From Plesiomonas shigelloides (lineage in GTDB: Bacteria > Pseudomonadota > Gammaproteobacteria > Enterobacterales > CAMTGL01): a stretch of 64,000 bases of DNA. The notes beneath the pieces were generated by a model. The model was not told where the DNA came from. It did not search any database and saw only the letters and a list, made by a program, of their open reading frames with translations. Shown piece after piece: positions 17,119 through 26,612 of the stretch. The translations under genes and the position numbers were made by a program. Every line of letters starts with the position of its first letter. Position 1 is the first letter of the stretch. The DNA is taken from NCBI RefSeq assembly GCF_900087055.1, contig NZ_LT575468.1, positions 992,001 to 1,056,000 on the forward strand, read 5' to 3'.

Positions 17119-19896
17119 CTACGGCGTTTCCAGCTTGCGGCTTTGGCGCTGGAAGGCGCCCGCATCGGTAATCACATGCTCAACACGCAGTCGCTCTTGG
17201 TTTAAGTGCGCCTCACCGTGGCTGCTCAAGATTAAACGGTCGGCCGTGCGCGGTTTGAGCTGGGTGACGATAAAGCGGATCACCTCGGCACGGGTGAGAG
17301 ACGCCACCGCATGGGCAATGCGGCGGCGTTGATCGAACGTCCAGTCTTTGTTGCCGATACTGACCCAATAACGCTGAGCGCGGGTGCGCAAGTTAGTATC
17401 TGGCTCGTTAATTTGTGCCAGCAGCCCTTGTTTACTGGCTTGCCATTGCTGCTCGGTCAGCTCCAGCAATACCAGTGGGAAGGCATTGATAAAATCATCA
17501 ATCGATTCCAGCAAGTGCGTCGGGCCAGCGACCGGTGATTGTACATAAAAAATTAGCCCCGGAAAGCGGTTGAGCGGCAGATTACCTGAGCCGAGCATGT
17601 ACCCCAATTGCTGGCGAGTGCGCAGTTCATGGAAGAATGTGGCAGACATCAGGTGATTGGTGAAGATAGACAGCGCAATATCTCGCGGCGCGTAGTGCGC
17701 AGACTGGTAATACACCAGCAGCGCCGAGTCATGGTGCGCGCAATCGTATTGACGCAGCAGGCTACCGCGACCTTGAATACTGACCAATTGACGCCGAGTT
17801 TCATGGCCCGGATTGCTGTCGGTCAGCAAATGGGTGGTCAGCATCTCGCCCAGTAACCGCGCTTGCGATTCCGGCCAGTCGCCAAACATCAGCATTTCGA
17901 TGTGCACATGCGAGAACATCTGCTCAACAAAAGGCGGTAACTCCGCCAGCGTCACTTTTTCCAGTTCGGGTAACAGCTTGTTGTACGGAGGATTGTTCGG
18001 TTGCAGTAAGCCTGTAAGCTGATTGAACAGCTGGGAAATCGGCTTTTCTTCCGTCACATTCCGCCAGTTACGCAGCAGTTGCTGGCGGATGGTATCGAAA
18101 CGCTCTTGCCGGAACTCGCGGTGGCGAAAGCGATGCAAAATGGTTTGCAGCAGCAGTGGCTGTTTGGCGCTAAAGCCGGATAACTGCAATGTCACGCCGC
18201 CTTGGTGGGCGTAAATGTTATAGCCAATTCCCGCCAATTCTGCCGGATAGGTCGCTTCAGTCAGCGAATCAATCAGCATCTCAACACACAAACGGGTCAG
18301 CGCTACATGTCGCGGTGAGCTGACGGCGTTTAGGCTGTCGATCGCAATATAGATATGCCCTTTCGGCAGTCGAAATTCTGGCTCTTGATAGTGCCACAAG
18401 CGAAAACCGGGCTGGTCTTGCAGCAAAGTTGGGTAGGGCTTGTCATCGTGCAACGGGTGCGGTTGCAGATTATCCACCAAATACGGGTTTTCTGGCGGTA
18501 AATACAGCGCCGGATTGCTCTGCGGTTGTAGCCACTGAGCCAGCCATTCGGCAGGCAGTGGGCGCACACTGTACGGCGTGAAATACCACTGCGCTTGGCG
18601 ATCGGTAGGCAGATCGGGGGCGATCAATGTCAGGCGGCAACGATCGGGTTGCATCTGACTGAGGAAGTGTTGGATCTGCGCTTCATCGAAAGTCTGCATC
18701 AGGTAATCGCCACACAGCAGATCTTCTGGCGGATACAAAAACAGATTCATCACCAGATGGCTGACCAAATCCAGCGGTTTACTCGGCTCTTGGAAGTGGA
18801 ATGCCGTATCCAGCACGCTGCGCTTTTCCGCGTAGCGCCAAGCCTGCAGACCTTGTTGGCGGATCAGATCCAGATAGGCAAAAATCTGGCTGACGATCTC
18901 TGGCACATGCGCCATTCCTTCTGGAGTGAGGAGCAGGCTAACGCTGAAATCTTTAAAATTGCTGCCGCTGATCCCGCCTCCGGCGGATAAGGTGTTCGCC
19001 CAACCTTGGCGTTTGAGCCATGACAGCAGGCTGCCTTGGCCTTCATAACCGAGCAGGTGAGCGATAAAAGAGAGCGGTTTTTGCCGATAAAACTGATCGC
19101 AATTGGGTAAACCAAAGGTCAGGGTTAATTTGCGGGTCTCTTTTTTCGGCTTGGCGTGGATCAAAATGCCTAAATCTTGCTCGCGATACAGCGGTGGCAA
19201 GGTCTCTGGTGCCGATGCGGGTTGACACGGAATGGCGCTAAAGCAGTGCTCGGCCAGTTGCTCTAGGCTGTCCAGATCGTGGGCGCTTAAAATGGTTAAG
19301 CACATGCGATCGGCGGAGTAATAGCGCTGATAAAAGCGCAATAGATCATCGCGCACCGACGCGTGCTCGCGGTCGGCCAGCGTATCGAGAGAGCCGACTG
19401 AAAATTTGGCAAATGGGTGCGCGGGATTGACGGTTTCCTTATGCACTTGATACAAGCGCCGCGTGTCATCATTGAGTTTGAGTTTGTACTCGGCATCAAT
19501 GGCTTGACGCTCTTTATCCACCAATTCTGGATTGAATAAAGGTTCGGTAAAGAAACCGCCAAAACGTTGCAGCCCTTCCGGCAGATAATCGGGCACTATC
19601 TCGAAAAAGTAGTTGGTATGCTCGGTGCCGGTCCACGCATTATTGCTGCCGCCGTGGCGGTTGATAAATTGCTGGAATTCCCCCGGATGCGGGTAGCTTT
19701 GAGTGCCGAGAAACAGCATATGTTCAAGAAAATGCGCCATTCCCTGACGGTCGACCGGATCATCAAAGTGACCGGCGCGCACCGACAGCGCCGCTGCCGC
19801 CCGCGCAGTGGACGGGTCATGGATCAGCAACACACGCAGTTGATTGGCTAATACCAGATGACGGTACTGTTTATGATCGTTCGGGCTTTGATACAC
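17119..19896 (-). CDS. Insulinase-family (M16A) zinc metalloprotease without a signal peptide
   Basis: This 925-residue protein belongs to the pitrilysin/insulysin group of clamshell zinc peptidases. The inverted zinc motif HxxEH is seen as HFLEHMLFLGT near residue 57; the downstream third ligand is likely within ERQAIDAEYKLKLNDD (residues about 132-148). RAGHFDDP, HGGSNNAWTGTEHTNYFFE and the C-terminal-half segment RTRQQLGYMLGSG match the family. The N-terminus MYQSPNDHKQYRHL is hydrophilic, so unlike E. coli periplasmic protease III the enzyme should be cytosolic. It probably degrades small peptides. I give no symbol because orthology to ptrA is doubtful. A single-gene transcript is likely. 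Confidence 0.88.
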   Translation of the reverse strand: MYQSPNDHKQYRHLVLANQLRVLLIHDPSTARAAAALSVRAGHFDDPVDRQGMAHFLEHMLFLGTQSYPHPGEFQQFINRHGGSNNAWTGTEHTNYFFEIVPDYLPEGLQRFGGFFTEPLFNPELVDKERQAIDAEYKLKLNDDTRRLYQVHKETVNPAHPFAKFSVGSLDTLADREHASVRDDLLRFYQRYYSADRMCLTILSAHDLDSLEQLAEHCFSAIPCQPASAPETLPPLYREQDLGILIHAKPKKETRKLTLTFGLPNCDQFYRQKPLSFIAHLLGYEGQGSLLSWLKRQGWANTLSAGGGISGSNFKDFSVSLLLTPEGMAHVPEIVSQIFAYLDLIRQQGLQAWRYAEKRSVLDTAFHFQEPSKPLDLVSHLVMNLFLYPPEDLLCGDYLMQTFDEAQIQHFLSQMQPDRCRLTLIAPDLPTDRQAQWYFTPYSVRPLPAEWLAQWLQPQSNPALYLPPENPYLVDNLQPHPLHDDKPYPTLLQDQPGFRLWHYQEPEFRLPKGHIYIAIDSLNAVSSPRHVALTRLCVEMLIDSLTEATYPAELAGIGYNIYAHQGGVTLQLSGFSAKQPLLLQTILHRFRHREFRQERFDTIRQQLLRNWRNVTEEKPISQLFNQLTGLLQPNNPPYNKLLPELEKVTLAELPPFVEQMFSHVHIEMLMFGDWPESQARLLGEMLTTHLLTDSNPGHETRRQLVSIQGRGSLLRQYDCAHHDSALLVYYQSAHYAPRDIALSIFTNHLMSATFFHELRTRQQLGYMLGSGNLPLNRFPGLIFYVQSPVAGPTHLLESIDDFINAFPLVLLELTEQQWQASKQGLLAQINEPDTNLRTRAQRYWVSIGNKDWTFDQRRRIAHAVASLTRAEVIRFIVTQLKPRTADRLILSSHGEAHLNQERLRVEHVITDAGAFQRQSRKLETP

Positions 19897-20164
19897 GGCG
19901 GTGCCTCGTTGTTATCAGATGTATGGACGGCGCTCGTGACAGAGAATGGTCTTTCTGACTCCCATTATGGAGCGGGAATCAGTGCGGTGCAATTTTCTTT
20001 AGTCATACCTATATCCGCTCGCCGCAGGCCGCACTTTCACCGGTGAAACGTTTAGTTATTGAACGGATTAAGGCACAATGAGCGGGCAATGACAGGATCC
20101 GGTTGTGTTAAATAAGTAAAACAGACCGGATAATGCGATAAAAAACATAACATTACGGTTATTT

Positions 20165-20641
20165 ATGTACATATTTATTATGCGCCACGGTGAGGCGGAA
20201 TCCCATGCGGCCAGTGATGCTCAGCGTGCGCTGACCCCGCGTGGTCGTCAGGAATCCCGTCTGATGGCGGAATGGCTGAGCGGACAAACCGAAGGTGGCG
20301 TGGCAAAGGCATTGGTGAGTCCGTATCTGCGGGCGCAGCAAACCTGGGATACCGTGCGTGCGGTGTTGCCGGTGGCTCAGCCAGAAGAGGTGTGGGATTC
20401 ATTGATCCCGGAAGGCAATCCACAGCCGGCGGCGGATTATCTGACCGCGCTGGCCGCTGATGGGGTGCCGAGCGTGCTGATTGTGTCCCACCTGCCGCTG
20501 GTGGGGTATTTGGTGGCTGATTTGTGCCCAGGCACCGTGCCGCCAATGTTTGCAACCTCCGGTGTGGCCTGCATTGAGCTGGATGCCGACATCGGTCATG
20601 GCAAGTTGCTGCAAATTATCCAACCGGCAAACTTGCTGTAA
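20165..20641 (+). CDS. sixA: Phosphohistidine phosphatase SixA
   Basis: SixA is a histidine phosphatase that removes phosphate from phosphohistidine proteins; in E. coli it acts on ArcB and on the nitrogen PTS protein NPr. The product has 158 residues (E. coli 161). The catalytic motif is MRHGEAE with His8, followed by LTPRGRQES, LVSPYLRAQQTW and the second histidine in VSHLPLVGYLV. The gene follows the fadIJ/yaiI block and precedes smrB convergently, as in E. coli order. The ribosome-binding site is weak. Confidence 0.95.
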   Translation: MYIFIMRHGEAESHAASDAQRALTPRGRQESRLMAEWLSGQTEGGVAKALVSPYLRAQQTWDTVRAVLPVAQPEEVWDSLIPEGNPQPAADYLTALAADGVPSVLIVSHLPLVGYLVADLCPGTVPPMFATSGVACIELDADIGHGKLLQIIQPANLL

Positions 20642-20658
20642 CGCGCACACCATAGCGT

Positions 20659-20686
20659 CGGGCTTACTTCATGTAAGCCCGTTATT
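20659..20686 (+). terminator. Terminator after sixA
   Basis: CGGGCTTAC / GTAAGCCCG with a TTCAT loop is followed by TTATTCC. The stem is perfect; the T tract is short. Confidence 0.65.
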
Positions 20687-20725
20687 CCTGCGTCTTCTTT
20701 GGTTTTTCTCGCATGCCAGCGCCAG

Positions 20726-21250
20726 TTATTCCACCACATCTAACAGAACCAGCAGCGCGGCATCTCCACCCCATTCTTTCGGCGCTTGATAAAAAGCGCG
20801 CACTTGTGGATGTTGCGCCAGCCACAGCGGCGTTTGCCGTTTCAGCACATGACGACCATAGCCGTGCATCACGCAGGCGCAGGCTACGTGCTCGCGGCGA
20901 CAGGCGGCCAGCAGCGCGCCGAGCTCTTGCTTGGCTTGCTCTTGCGTTAATCCGTGCAAATCCAAAAACAGCTCCGGCGTAAAATCGCCACGGCGTAACT
21001 GTTTGAGCTCATAATGGCTGACATCCTCGCGCACATAGCGCATTGGGCCTTCTTCGCTCAGACGGGGCTGAAACTCGTCAGAAAAATAGAAGCTGGCATC
21101 ACGCTGTTCCTGCTGTTCGCGCACCTCTACCCGCTCAGGGCGCTGGATGCGTGGCCGGATTATGGTATCCTGCTTTATCTTTTTCGCCCCCTGAATCGCG
21201 TCGCGAAACAGGGTGGTATCGTCTTCGGACAGTGTGTGTTTTTTCTTCAT
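20726..21250 (-). CDS. smrB: SmrB, ribosome-collision endonuclease
   Basis: SmrB is recruited to collided ribosomes and cuts the mRNA, starting rescue by tmRNA. The product has 174 residues starting at [11 protein letters not shown], which matches the E. coli N-terminus; an upstream ATG at 21274 would add eight residues and cannot be excluded because neither start has a clear ribosome-binding site. The N-terminal recruitment segment is followed by KIKQDTI and [10 protein letters not shown], and the SMR nuclease domain shows [26 protein letters not shown] and the [10 protein letters not shown] end. It is divergent from prmB, an arrangement conserved in E. coli. Confidence 0.94.
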   Translation of the reverse strand: MKKKHTLSEDDTTLFRDAIQGAKKIKQDTIIRPRIQRPERVEVREQQEQRDASFYFSDEFQPRLSEEGPMRYVREDVSHYELKQLRRGDFTPELFLDLHGLTQEQAKQELGALLAACRREHVACACVMHGYGRHVLKRQTPLWLAQHPQVRAFYQAPKEWGGDAALLVLLDVVE

Positions 21251-21326
21251 GTGATTGTCTGTGTCTGAACTCATTACGCTAATTATATGGAAATCAGCGG
21301 CAGATTATCGCGTTTCGGAGGGTAAA

Positions 21327-22259
21327 TTGGATAAGATTTTTGTCGACGAGGCGGTCAACGAGCTGCATACCATTCAGGATATGCTGCGTTGGACAGTCAG
21401 CCGTTTTAATGCTGCCGGATTGTATTACGGTCATGGCACCGATAATCCGTGGGATGAAGCGGTAGCACTGGTGCTGCCGACCCTCTTTTTGCCACTGGAT
21501 TTCCCCGCAGATATGCGTAACTGCCGTTTGACGCCGAGCGAGCGTCATCGCATCGTCGAGCGCGTGCTGCGCCGCATTAACGATCGCGTGCCGGTGGCAT
21601 ACCTGACCAACAGTGCCTGGTTCTGCGGCATGGAATTTTATGTGGATGAGCGCGTACTGGTCCCACGCTCTCCGATTGGCGAGCTGATCCAAAACCATTT
21701 TGATGGCCTGCTGCCACGCGAACCGCTGCGTATTTTGGACATGTGCACCGGTAGCGGCTGTATCGCCATTGCGTGTGCCGCCGAGTTCCCTGATGCAGAA
21801 GTGGATGCGGTCGACATCTCTACCGATGCCCTGACAGTGGCCGAGCAAAACATCTATGCGCATGCGCTGGAGCAGCGCGTGATCCCGATCCGCTCTGATG
21901 TGTTCCGCGATCTGCCGCAGGACAAGTATGACCTGATCGTGACTAACCCGCCGTATGTTGACGCAGAAGATATCGCCGACATGCCGGATGAATATCACCA
22001 CGAGCCAGCCATCGGCTTGGCTTCGGGTATGGATGGTCTGAAGCTGACCAAGCGCATTTTGGCTGGTGCGCCAGATTATCTGGCTGAAGATGGCGTGCTG
22101 ATTTGCGAAGTGGGCAACAGCATGGTGCATCTGGAAGCGCAATATCCAGAGATCCCATTCACATGGCTGGAGTTCGAGCACGGTGGTCTGGGCGTATTCA
22201 TGCTGACACGTCAGCAGATTGTGGATCATTACCACCACTTTGCGCCGTTTCGTGACTGA
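21327..22259 (+). CDS. prmB: Ribosomal protein uL3 N5-glutamine methyltransferase PrmB
   Basis: PrmB methylates a glutamine of ribosomal protein uL3 using S-adenosylmethionine. The start is a TTG at 21327, supported by CGGAGGG five bases upstream and by a product of exactly 310 residues beginning [19 protein letters not shown] after the initiator, as in E. coli. The SAM site is [16 protein letters not shown] and the glutamine-binding catalytic motif is [26 protein letters not shown] marks the N-terminal domain boundary. It is divergent from smrB and upstream of aroC. Confidence 0.96.
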   Translation: MDKIFVDEAVNELHTIQDMLRWTVSRFNAAGLYYGHGTDNPWDEAVALVLPTLFLPLDFPADMRNCRLTPSERHRIVERVLRRINDRVPVAYLTNSAWFCGMEFYVDERVLVPRSPIGELIQNHFDGLLPREPLRILDMCTGSGCIAIACAAEFPDAEVDAVDISTDALTVAEQNIYAHALEQRVIPIRSDVFRDLPQDKYDLIVTNPPYVDAEDIADMPDEYHHEPAIGLASGMDGLKLTKRILAGAPDYLAEDGVLICEVGNSMVHLEAQYPEIPFTWLEFEHGGLGVFMLTRQQIVDHYHHFAPFRD

Positions 22260-22310
22260 TTGTTCACGCGATAGCCGCAGCTGATGCGGCAGAAAATGTG
22301 CAATTTCCCC

Positions 22311-22340
22311 TCGGGCAGCCTTGAGCTGCCCGAATTATTT
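22311..22340 (+). terminator. Terminator between prmB and aroC
   Basis: TCGGGCAGC / GCTGCCCGA with a CTTGA loop is followed by ATTATTT. A second small hairpin, GCCGCA / TGCGGC, lies just upstream at about 22274-22290. Confidence 0.6.
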
Positions 22341-22423
22341 GCGCATTATCAAGGATACTTTTCTTTCCGTCAGCCGAGCAGGCTGCCGGAGCACCGATGA
22401 ACCAGATAAACACGGATTAACAG

Positions 22424-23524
22424 ATGGCAGGGAACAGTATCGGACAACTTTTCCGCGTGACCACCTTTGGTGAATCGCATGGGCCGGCACTCGGTTGTAT
22501 TGTGGACGGCGTACCGCCGGGCATGCAGCTCGACGAGGCGGATTTACAGCATGATCTGGACCGTCGTCGTCCCGGTACGTCGCGCTATACCACCCAGCGT
22601 CGCGAGCCGGATCAGGTGCGGATTTTATCCGGCGTGTTTGAAGGGCAAACCACTGGCACCAGCATTGGGCTGCTGATTGAAAACACCGATCAGCGTTCGC
22701 AAGATTATTCGGCGATTAAAGAGCAGTTCCGCCCTGGGCATGCCGATTACACCTACCATCACAAATATGGCCTGCGCGATTACCGTGGCGGTGGTCGCTC
22801 TTCGGCTCGCGAAACCGCTATGCGCGTAGCGGCGGGCGCGATTGCTAAAAAATACCTGTATGAGCAATTTGGCATTACCGTGCGTGGTTATCTGGCGCAA
22901 ATGGGCGATGTCAAAGCCGAGAAAATTGATTGGCAAGCCATCGAAGAAAATCCGTTTTTCTGCCCTGATCCAGACAAAATTGAGGCGCTGGATGCACTGA
23001 TCCGCGATCTGAAAAAAGACGGCGATTCGATTGGTGCCAAAGTCACGGTCGTGGCTGAACATGTACCGGTGGGATTAGGTGAGCCGGTGTTTGATCGCTT
23101 AGATGCCGATCTGGCGCATGCGCTGATGAGCATCAATGCGGTGAAAGGGGTGGAGATTGGTGATGGCTTTGCGGTGGTGAATCAGCGCGGTAGCGAGCAC
23201 CGTGATGAAATCACGCCGGAAGGTTTTCTGAGCAATCACGCTGGCGGCATTCTGGGCGGGATCAGCTCCGGTCAGCCGCTGGTGGCGCATCTGGCTTTGA
23301 AACCGACCTCCAGTATCACCATTCCGGGGCGTTCGGTGAATACCCGTGGCGAGCCTGTTGAAGTGGTGACTAAAGGTCGCCATGACCCGTGCGTCGGCAT
23401 TCGGGCTGTGCCAATTGCCGAGGCGATGATGGCGATTGTGCTGCTCGATCACCTGTTGCGCCATCGCGCACAGTGTGGTGGTGCGCGTACGCCCGCCCCA
23501 AGCTGGGATGGCTTACTGGCATGA
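22424..23524 (+). CDS. aroC: Chorismate synthase AroC
   Basis: AroC makes chorismate from EPSP, the last step of the shikimate pathway, and needs reduced FMN. The product has 366 residues (E. coli 361). Signatures are [57 protein letters not shown] and [17 protein letters not shown]. Its TGA stop overlaps the mepA ATG (ATGA), so the two are translationally coupled, as is common in this lineage. Confidence 0.97.
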   Translation: MAGNSIGQLFRVTTFGESHGPALGCIVDGVPPGMQLDEADLQHDLDRRRPGTSRYTTQRREPDQVRILSGVFEGQTTGTSIGLLIENTDQRSQDYSAIKEQFRPGHADYTYHHKYGLRDYRGGGRSSARETAMRVAAGAIAKKYLYEQFGITVRGYLAQMGDVKAEKIDWQAIEENPFFCPDPDKIEALDALIRDLKKDGDSIGAKVTVVAEHVPVGLGEPVFDRLDADLAHALMSINAVKGVEIGDGFAVVNQRGSEHRDEITPEGFLSNHAGGILGGISSGQPLVAHLALKPTSSITIPGRSVNTRGEPVEVVTKGRHDPCVGIRAVPIAEAMMAIVLLDHLLRHRAQCGGARTPAPSWDGLLA

Positions 23525-24495
23525 GTGCGTTATCCCGCTTGGCTGATTATTTAACCCACAGTTATTCAACGGGCAGCGCAGTGCTGGTGGCGCTTTGCAT
23601 GGCCAGCAGCGTACAGGCATCGCCGTGGAGTGAATTCAGCGCGCCGGTGGCCGGTACCCCACAAGCGGTGGGCGGCTACAGTAATGGCTGCGTGATTGGC
23701 GCGCAGCCATTGCCGTTGCAGGGGAAAGGCTATGAGCTGATCCGCAGCCAGCGGATGCGCTATTTTGGCCATCCGGAGCTGATTGCCTTTGTACAGCGTC
23801 TGGCTAAGCACAGCCGTCAGGCTGGACTACCGAATTTCTGGGTGGGCGACATGGCGATGCCTGCGGGCGGGCGTTTTAGCTCTGGGCATGCCAGCCATCA
23901 AAACGGGCTGGATGTGGATATCTGGCTGCGTTTTAGCCGTAGCAAACTTAGCGAGCAAGAAAAGCAGTCGCCGCAAGCGGTCAGTCTGGTCGACTTTCCG
24001 CGGATGCAGGTAAAAAGTGATTTGTGGCAGCCGGAATATACCGAACTGATTAAGCTGGCGGCCAGCGATCCGAAAGTGGCGCGGATTTTTGTCAATCCCG
24101 CCATCAAGCAGCAGCTGTGCGTAAGTACTGCCGGGCATGAGCGCAGCTGGCTGCGCAAAGTCCGGCCATGGGGTGGGCATGATTATCACATGCATGTGCG
24201 TTTAGCGTGTCCGCCTGGCTCGCAAGATTGCCAAGCACAAACTCCGCCGCCGGTCGGTGATGGCTGTGGCGATGAGTTAGCGTCTTGGTTGCGGCCGCCG
24301 GTAGTCACGGCGCAAACCGGTAAACCGAAGCTTAGCAAGCCAAAACTGCCGAGCTTACCGCCACCGTTACCCGCAGTTTGTCAGAGTGTCTTACTCAGTC
24401 ACCAGCCGCTGAAAAATAACGCCAACGATGCGGGTATTGCGGGTAAGAGCGTAATGGGTACAGGAAATAGCGTAACGGTACGTAATACGCAGTAA
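23521..24495 (+). CDS. mepA: Penicillin-insensitive murein endopeptidase MepA
   Basis: MepA is a periplasmic LAS-type zinc peptidase that cuts D-alanyl-meso-diaminopimelyl cross-links in peptidoglycan. The start at 23521 overlaps the aroC stop and gives 324 residues with a signal peptide ending near ASSVQAS. Zinc and catalytic motifs are [17 protein letters not shown] and the C-terminal [15 protein letters not shown]. The cysteines (NGCVIG, QLCVS, RLACP, QDCQ, DGCGDE, AVCQS) fit the disulfide-rich family. The C-terminal tail after [12 protein letters not shown] is longer and less conserved than in E. coli. Confidence 0.95.
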   Translation: MSALSRLADYLTHSYSTGSAVLVALCMASSVQASPWSEFSAPVAGTPQAVGGYSNGCVIGAQPLPLQGKGYELIRSQRMRYFGHPELIAFVQRLAKHSRQAGLPNFWVGDMAMPAGGRFSSGHASHQNGLDVDIWLRFSRSKLSEQEKQSPQAVSLVDFPRMQVKSDLWQPEYTELIKLAASDPKVARIFVNPAIKQQLCVSTAGHERSWLRKVRPWGGHDYHMHVRLACPPGSQDCQAQTPPPVGDGCGDELASWLRPPVVTAQTGKPKLSKPKLPSLPPPLPAVCQSVLLSHQPLKNNANDAGIAGKSVMGTGNSVTVRNTQ

Positions 24496-24606
24496 TCGCG
24501 CTGTTGATACTCAAGCCGTCGGCCTGCTGTGTGCGAAGAAAACCCAAGCATGAAGCCCTCCGCATGACGTGAAGAGGCGAAGGGGAAAAAGGGAAAATAG
24601 GAACAG

Positions 24607-24644
24607 AAAAAGCCCCGCACTCTTATCGAGAACGGGGCTTTTTT
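24607..24644. terminator. Bidirectional terminator between mepA and the dcuC-type gene
   Basis: AAAAAGCCCCG pairs with CGGGGCTTTTT around a 15-base loop; A and T tracts flank it, serving two convergent genes. Confidence 0.88.
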
Positions 24645-24677
24645 ATGGCAGAGACGTGTTGCTTAGGTGCTCAGAGC

Positions 24678-26039
24678 TTATACGTAGAACACCAGTGAGT
24701 ACACGGTAGAAACCAGCAGCGCGCCCAGCATTGGGATAGCGGTACGCTTAACCAGATCAAACGGTGACACACCCGCGGCACCGGCAACCGCTACGATCAC
24801 CCCAGTGATTGGGGAGATGGTACGGCCCAGACCTGCAGCCAGCTGCATTGGCAGCAGCATAGAGGCGGAAGAGATCCCCACTTTGGCCGCGATATCCGGT
24901 ACCATTGCCGCGAAGGAGAAGAATGGCGCGTTACCGGAGCCCATCAGGAAGGCCGCCACAGTAATGATGATCACCATCAACACCACCAGATACACTGGAG
25001 AGATGTTGGACGCGATAGCGCCGTGGATCACCATATCCAGAATGCCGATAGCTTTCAGACCGTGCGCCAGTGTTTGACCTGCGATGATCAGGCTGACTAC
25101 GCGAGCAAAGGCTTTACCCATCGCATCGAAGAACACCAGAATATCTTTAAAGACTTTCTTTCCACCAAAGCGGATGCTTTCGACCGCCATCGCAACAGCG
25201 AAGCTGATCAGCATCGCGGTAACCACGTCGATTTTAACGGTGGTGATCACCATCTTGCTGAAGGTAAAGATCAGTACCAGAGGGATCATTGGGAACAGGG
25301 CATACCACAGCGGTGGAGTCACCAGCTCTTTGGTATCTTCCTCAGTAGCTTCATACGCGACTGGATTTTTGGCTTCACGCAGGTCGAACCAACGCTGTAC
25401 TACCATGTGCAGCACGGCAATGGTGATCATCGAAGCGATAGCCACTGGACCTTGGTAAGACAGGAAGTATTCGGTGACTGGCATGTCGGCAATCTTGGCC
25501 GCCAGGTTTACGTTACCAGACGCTGGACCCAGATCCAGACACGCGGTGGTGGCGATAATCGCCGCCGCTGACATTCGGCTCACACCCAGGCTGGTCATGA
25601 TTGGGTACATGGTCACCATCAGCAACAGACCCAGACCCGCAGCGCTTGGAATGAAGATATTCAGCAGCTGACCGAGGATATAGCCCATCGCCATAACCAG
25701 ATACGGGTTACGGATCACAGACAGTGGGCGAGTTGAAATGGCCACCAAGGCGCGCGATGCACCGATGTGATCCATATACTTAGCGAAACCGCCAACCGCC
25801 ATGATGATCAGGCCCAGATCGGCAACGGTGCTGCCCATCATGCCTTTGATGTAGGTGAAAATATCCAGCCACACAGAACCACTGGATTTAGCTTCTGGCA
25901 ATGGGGTACCAACACCCAACAAAATTGCCGAAGCGAGTAAAACGATACCTGCGATAAATAAAACCATTTGCGGGTTGTATTTTTTTACGATCAGGTAACC
26001 GGTCACTAAAATAACGACTAAACTAATTAGTGCTACCAT
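24678..26039 (-). CDS. dcuC: DcuC-family C4-dicarboxylate transporter
   Basis: This 453-residue inner-membrane protein has about 12 hydrophobic segments. It resembles DcuC (anaerobic fumarate/succinate and aspartate exchange), with VKKYNPQMVLFIAGI at the N-terminus, GFAKYMDHIGAS, LNIFIPSAAGLGLLLMVTMY, ACLDLGPASGNV and MGSGNAPFFSF. The paralogue DcuD cannot be excluded. It lies in an island with a HypT-like regulator, an aspartate racemase and an isoaspartyl dipeptidase between mepA and yfcA. Given these neighbours, uptake or exchange of aspartate or a related C4 acid is a reasonable inference. A long AT-rich gap lies upstream. Confidence 0.85.
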   Translation of the reverse strand: MVALISLVVILVTGYLIVKKYNPQMVLFIAGIVLLASAILLGVGTPLPEAKSSGSVWLDIFTYIKGMMGSTVADLGLIIMAVGGFAKYMDHIGASRALVAISTRPLSVIRNPYLVMAMGYILGQLLNIFIPSAAGLGLLLMVTMYPIMTSLGVSRMSAAAIIATTACLDLGPASGNVNLAAKIADMPVTEYFLSYQGPVAIASMITIAVLHMVVQRWFDLREAKNPVAYEATEEDTKELVTPPLWYALFPMIPLVLIFTFSKMVITTVKIDVVTAMLISFAVAMAVESIRFGGKKVFKDILVFFDAMGKAFARVVSLIIAGQTLAHGLKAIGILDMVIHGAIASNISPVYLVVLMVIIITVAAFLMGSGNAPFFSFAAMVPDIAAKVGISSASMLLPMQLAAGLGRTISPITGVIVAVAGAAGVSPFDLVKRTAIPMLGALLVSTVYSLVFYV

Positions 26040-26612
26040 TGAGACGATGTCCTTGTAACGATAATGATATATTATCGACTATTGATGACCATTTTGTTTT
26101 GATAAACAGAGCGATCATTAATAGTCATATATATAACAAGTTATAGAGGGCACTTAATATAAGATGAACAGCACGGCAACGAGACATGGCTTAGCGATGA
26201 ATCTAAGCGATGAATCACTTCAATAATTAATATTTCTTGTGCTTGTTTGTATTCAAATGCTTGTTTGCTGCGCTTTTGCGCTGCGCGACTTTCTCATAAA
26301 GCACTAAATAGCGTCAATCCGCAAACCTAGAGTAACGTGACATTGATCCAATCAACATGGATTAAAAAAGGCACTGCTCACAAAATAGTATTTTTACGCT
26401 ATGCAAAGAAGTGCATTTATGTCGCCGTATTTAATTTGTGTGATATTAGTTTTGATTGATTCATTTATTAAGCTTAAAAATAATATCTATTCACTGCGTG
26501 AGTTAAATAGTGTGTGAAGCCTCCATTTATATATTAAGACATAATGTCTTTATGTGAATGTGTCATTATTTTTATGCGAATAATAATAACAAAATAATTA
26601 TAATTTTATATC
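26040..26612. other. AT-rich regulatory gap upstream of the dcuC-type gene
   Basis: No gene is seen in 573 bases, clearly more AT-rich than the flanks. It should hold the minus-strand dcuC promoter. TTGATCCAATCAA at 26343-26355 is palindromic but has a 3-base spacer instead of the 4 expected for FNR. CGTGACATTGATCCAA overlaps it and only weakly resembles a CRP site. The AT-rich character could make it a nucleoid-protein target. Confidence 0.45.

Noticed and set aside
21294-22238. 314-codon open frame antisense to prmB
   Set aside because: Shadow of a strongly supported gene; no ribosome-binding site and no protein-like features.
26343-26355. FNR-like palindrome TTGATCCAATCAA
   Set aside because: The half sites are separated by three bases instead of four and the site is about 300 bases from the dcuC start.
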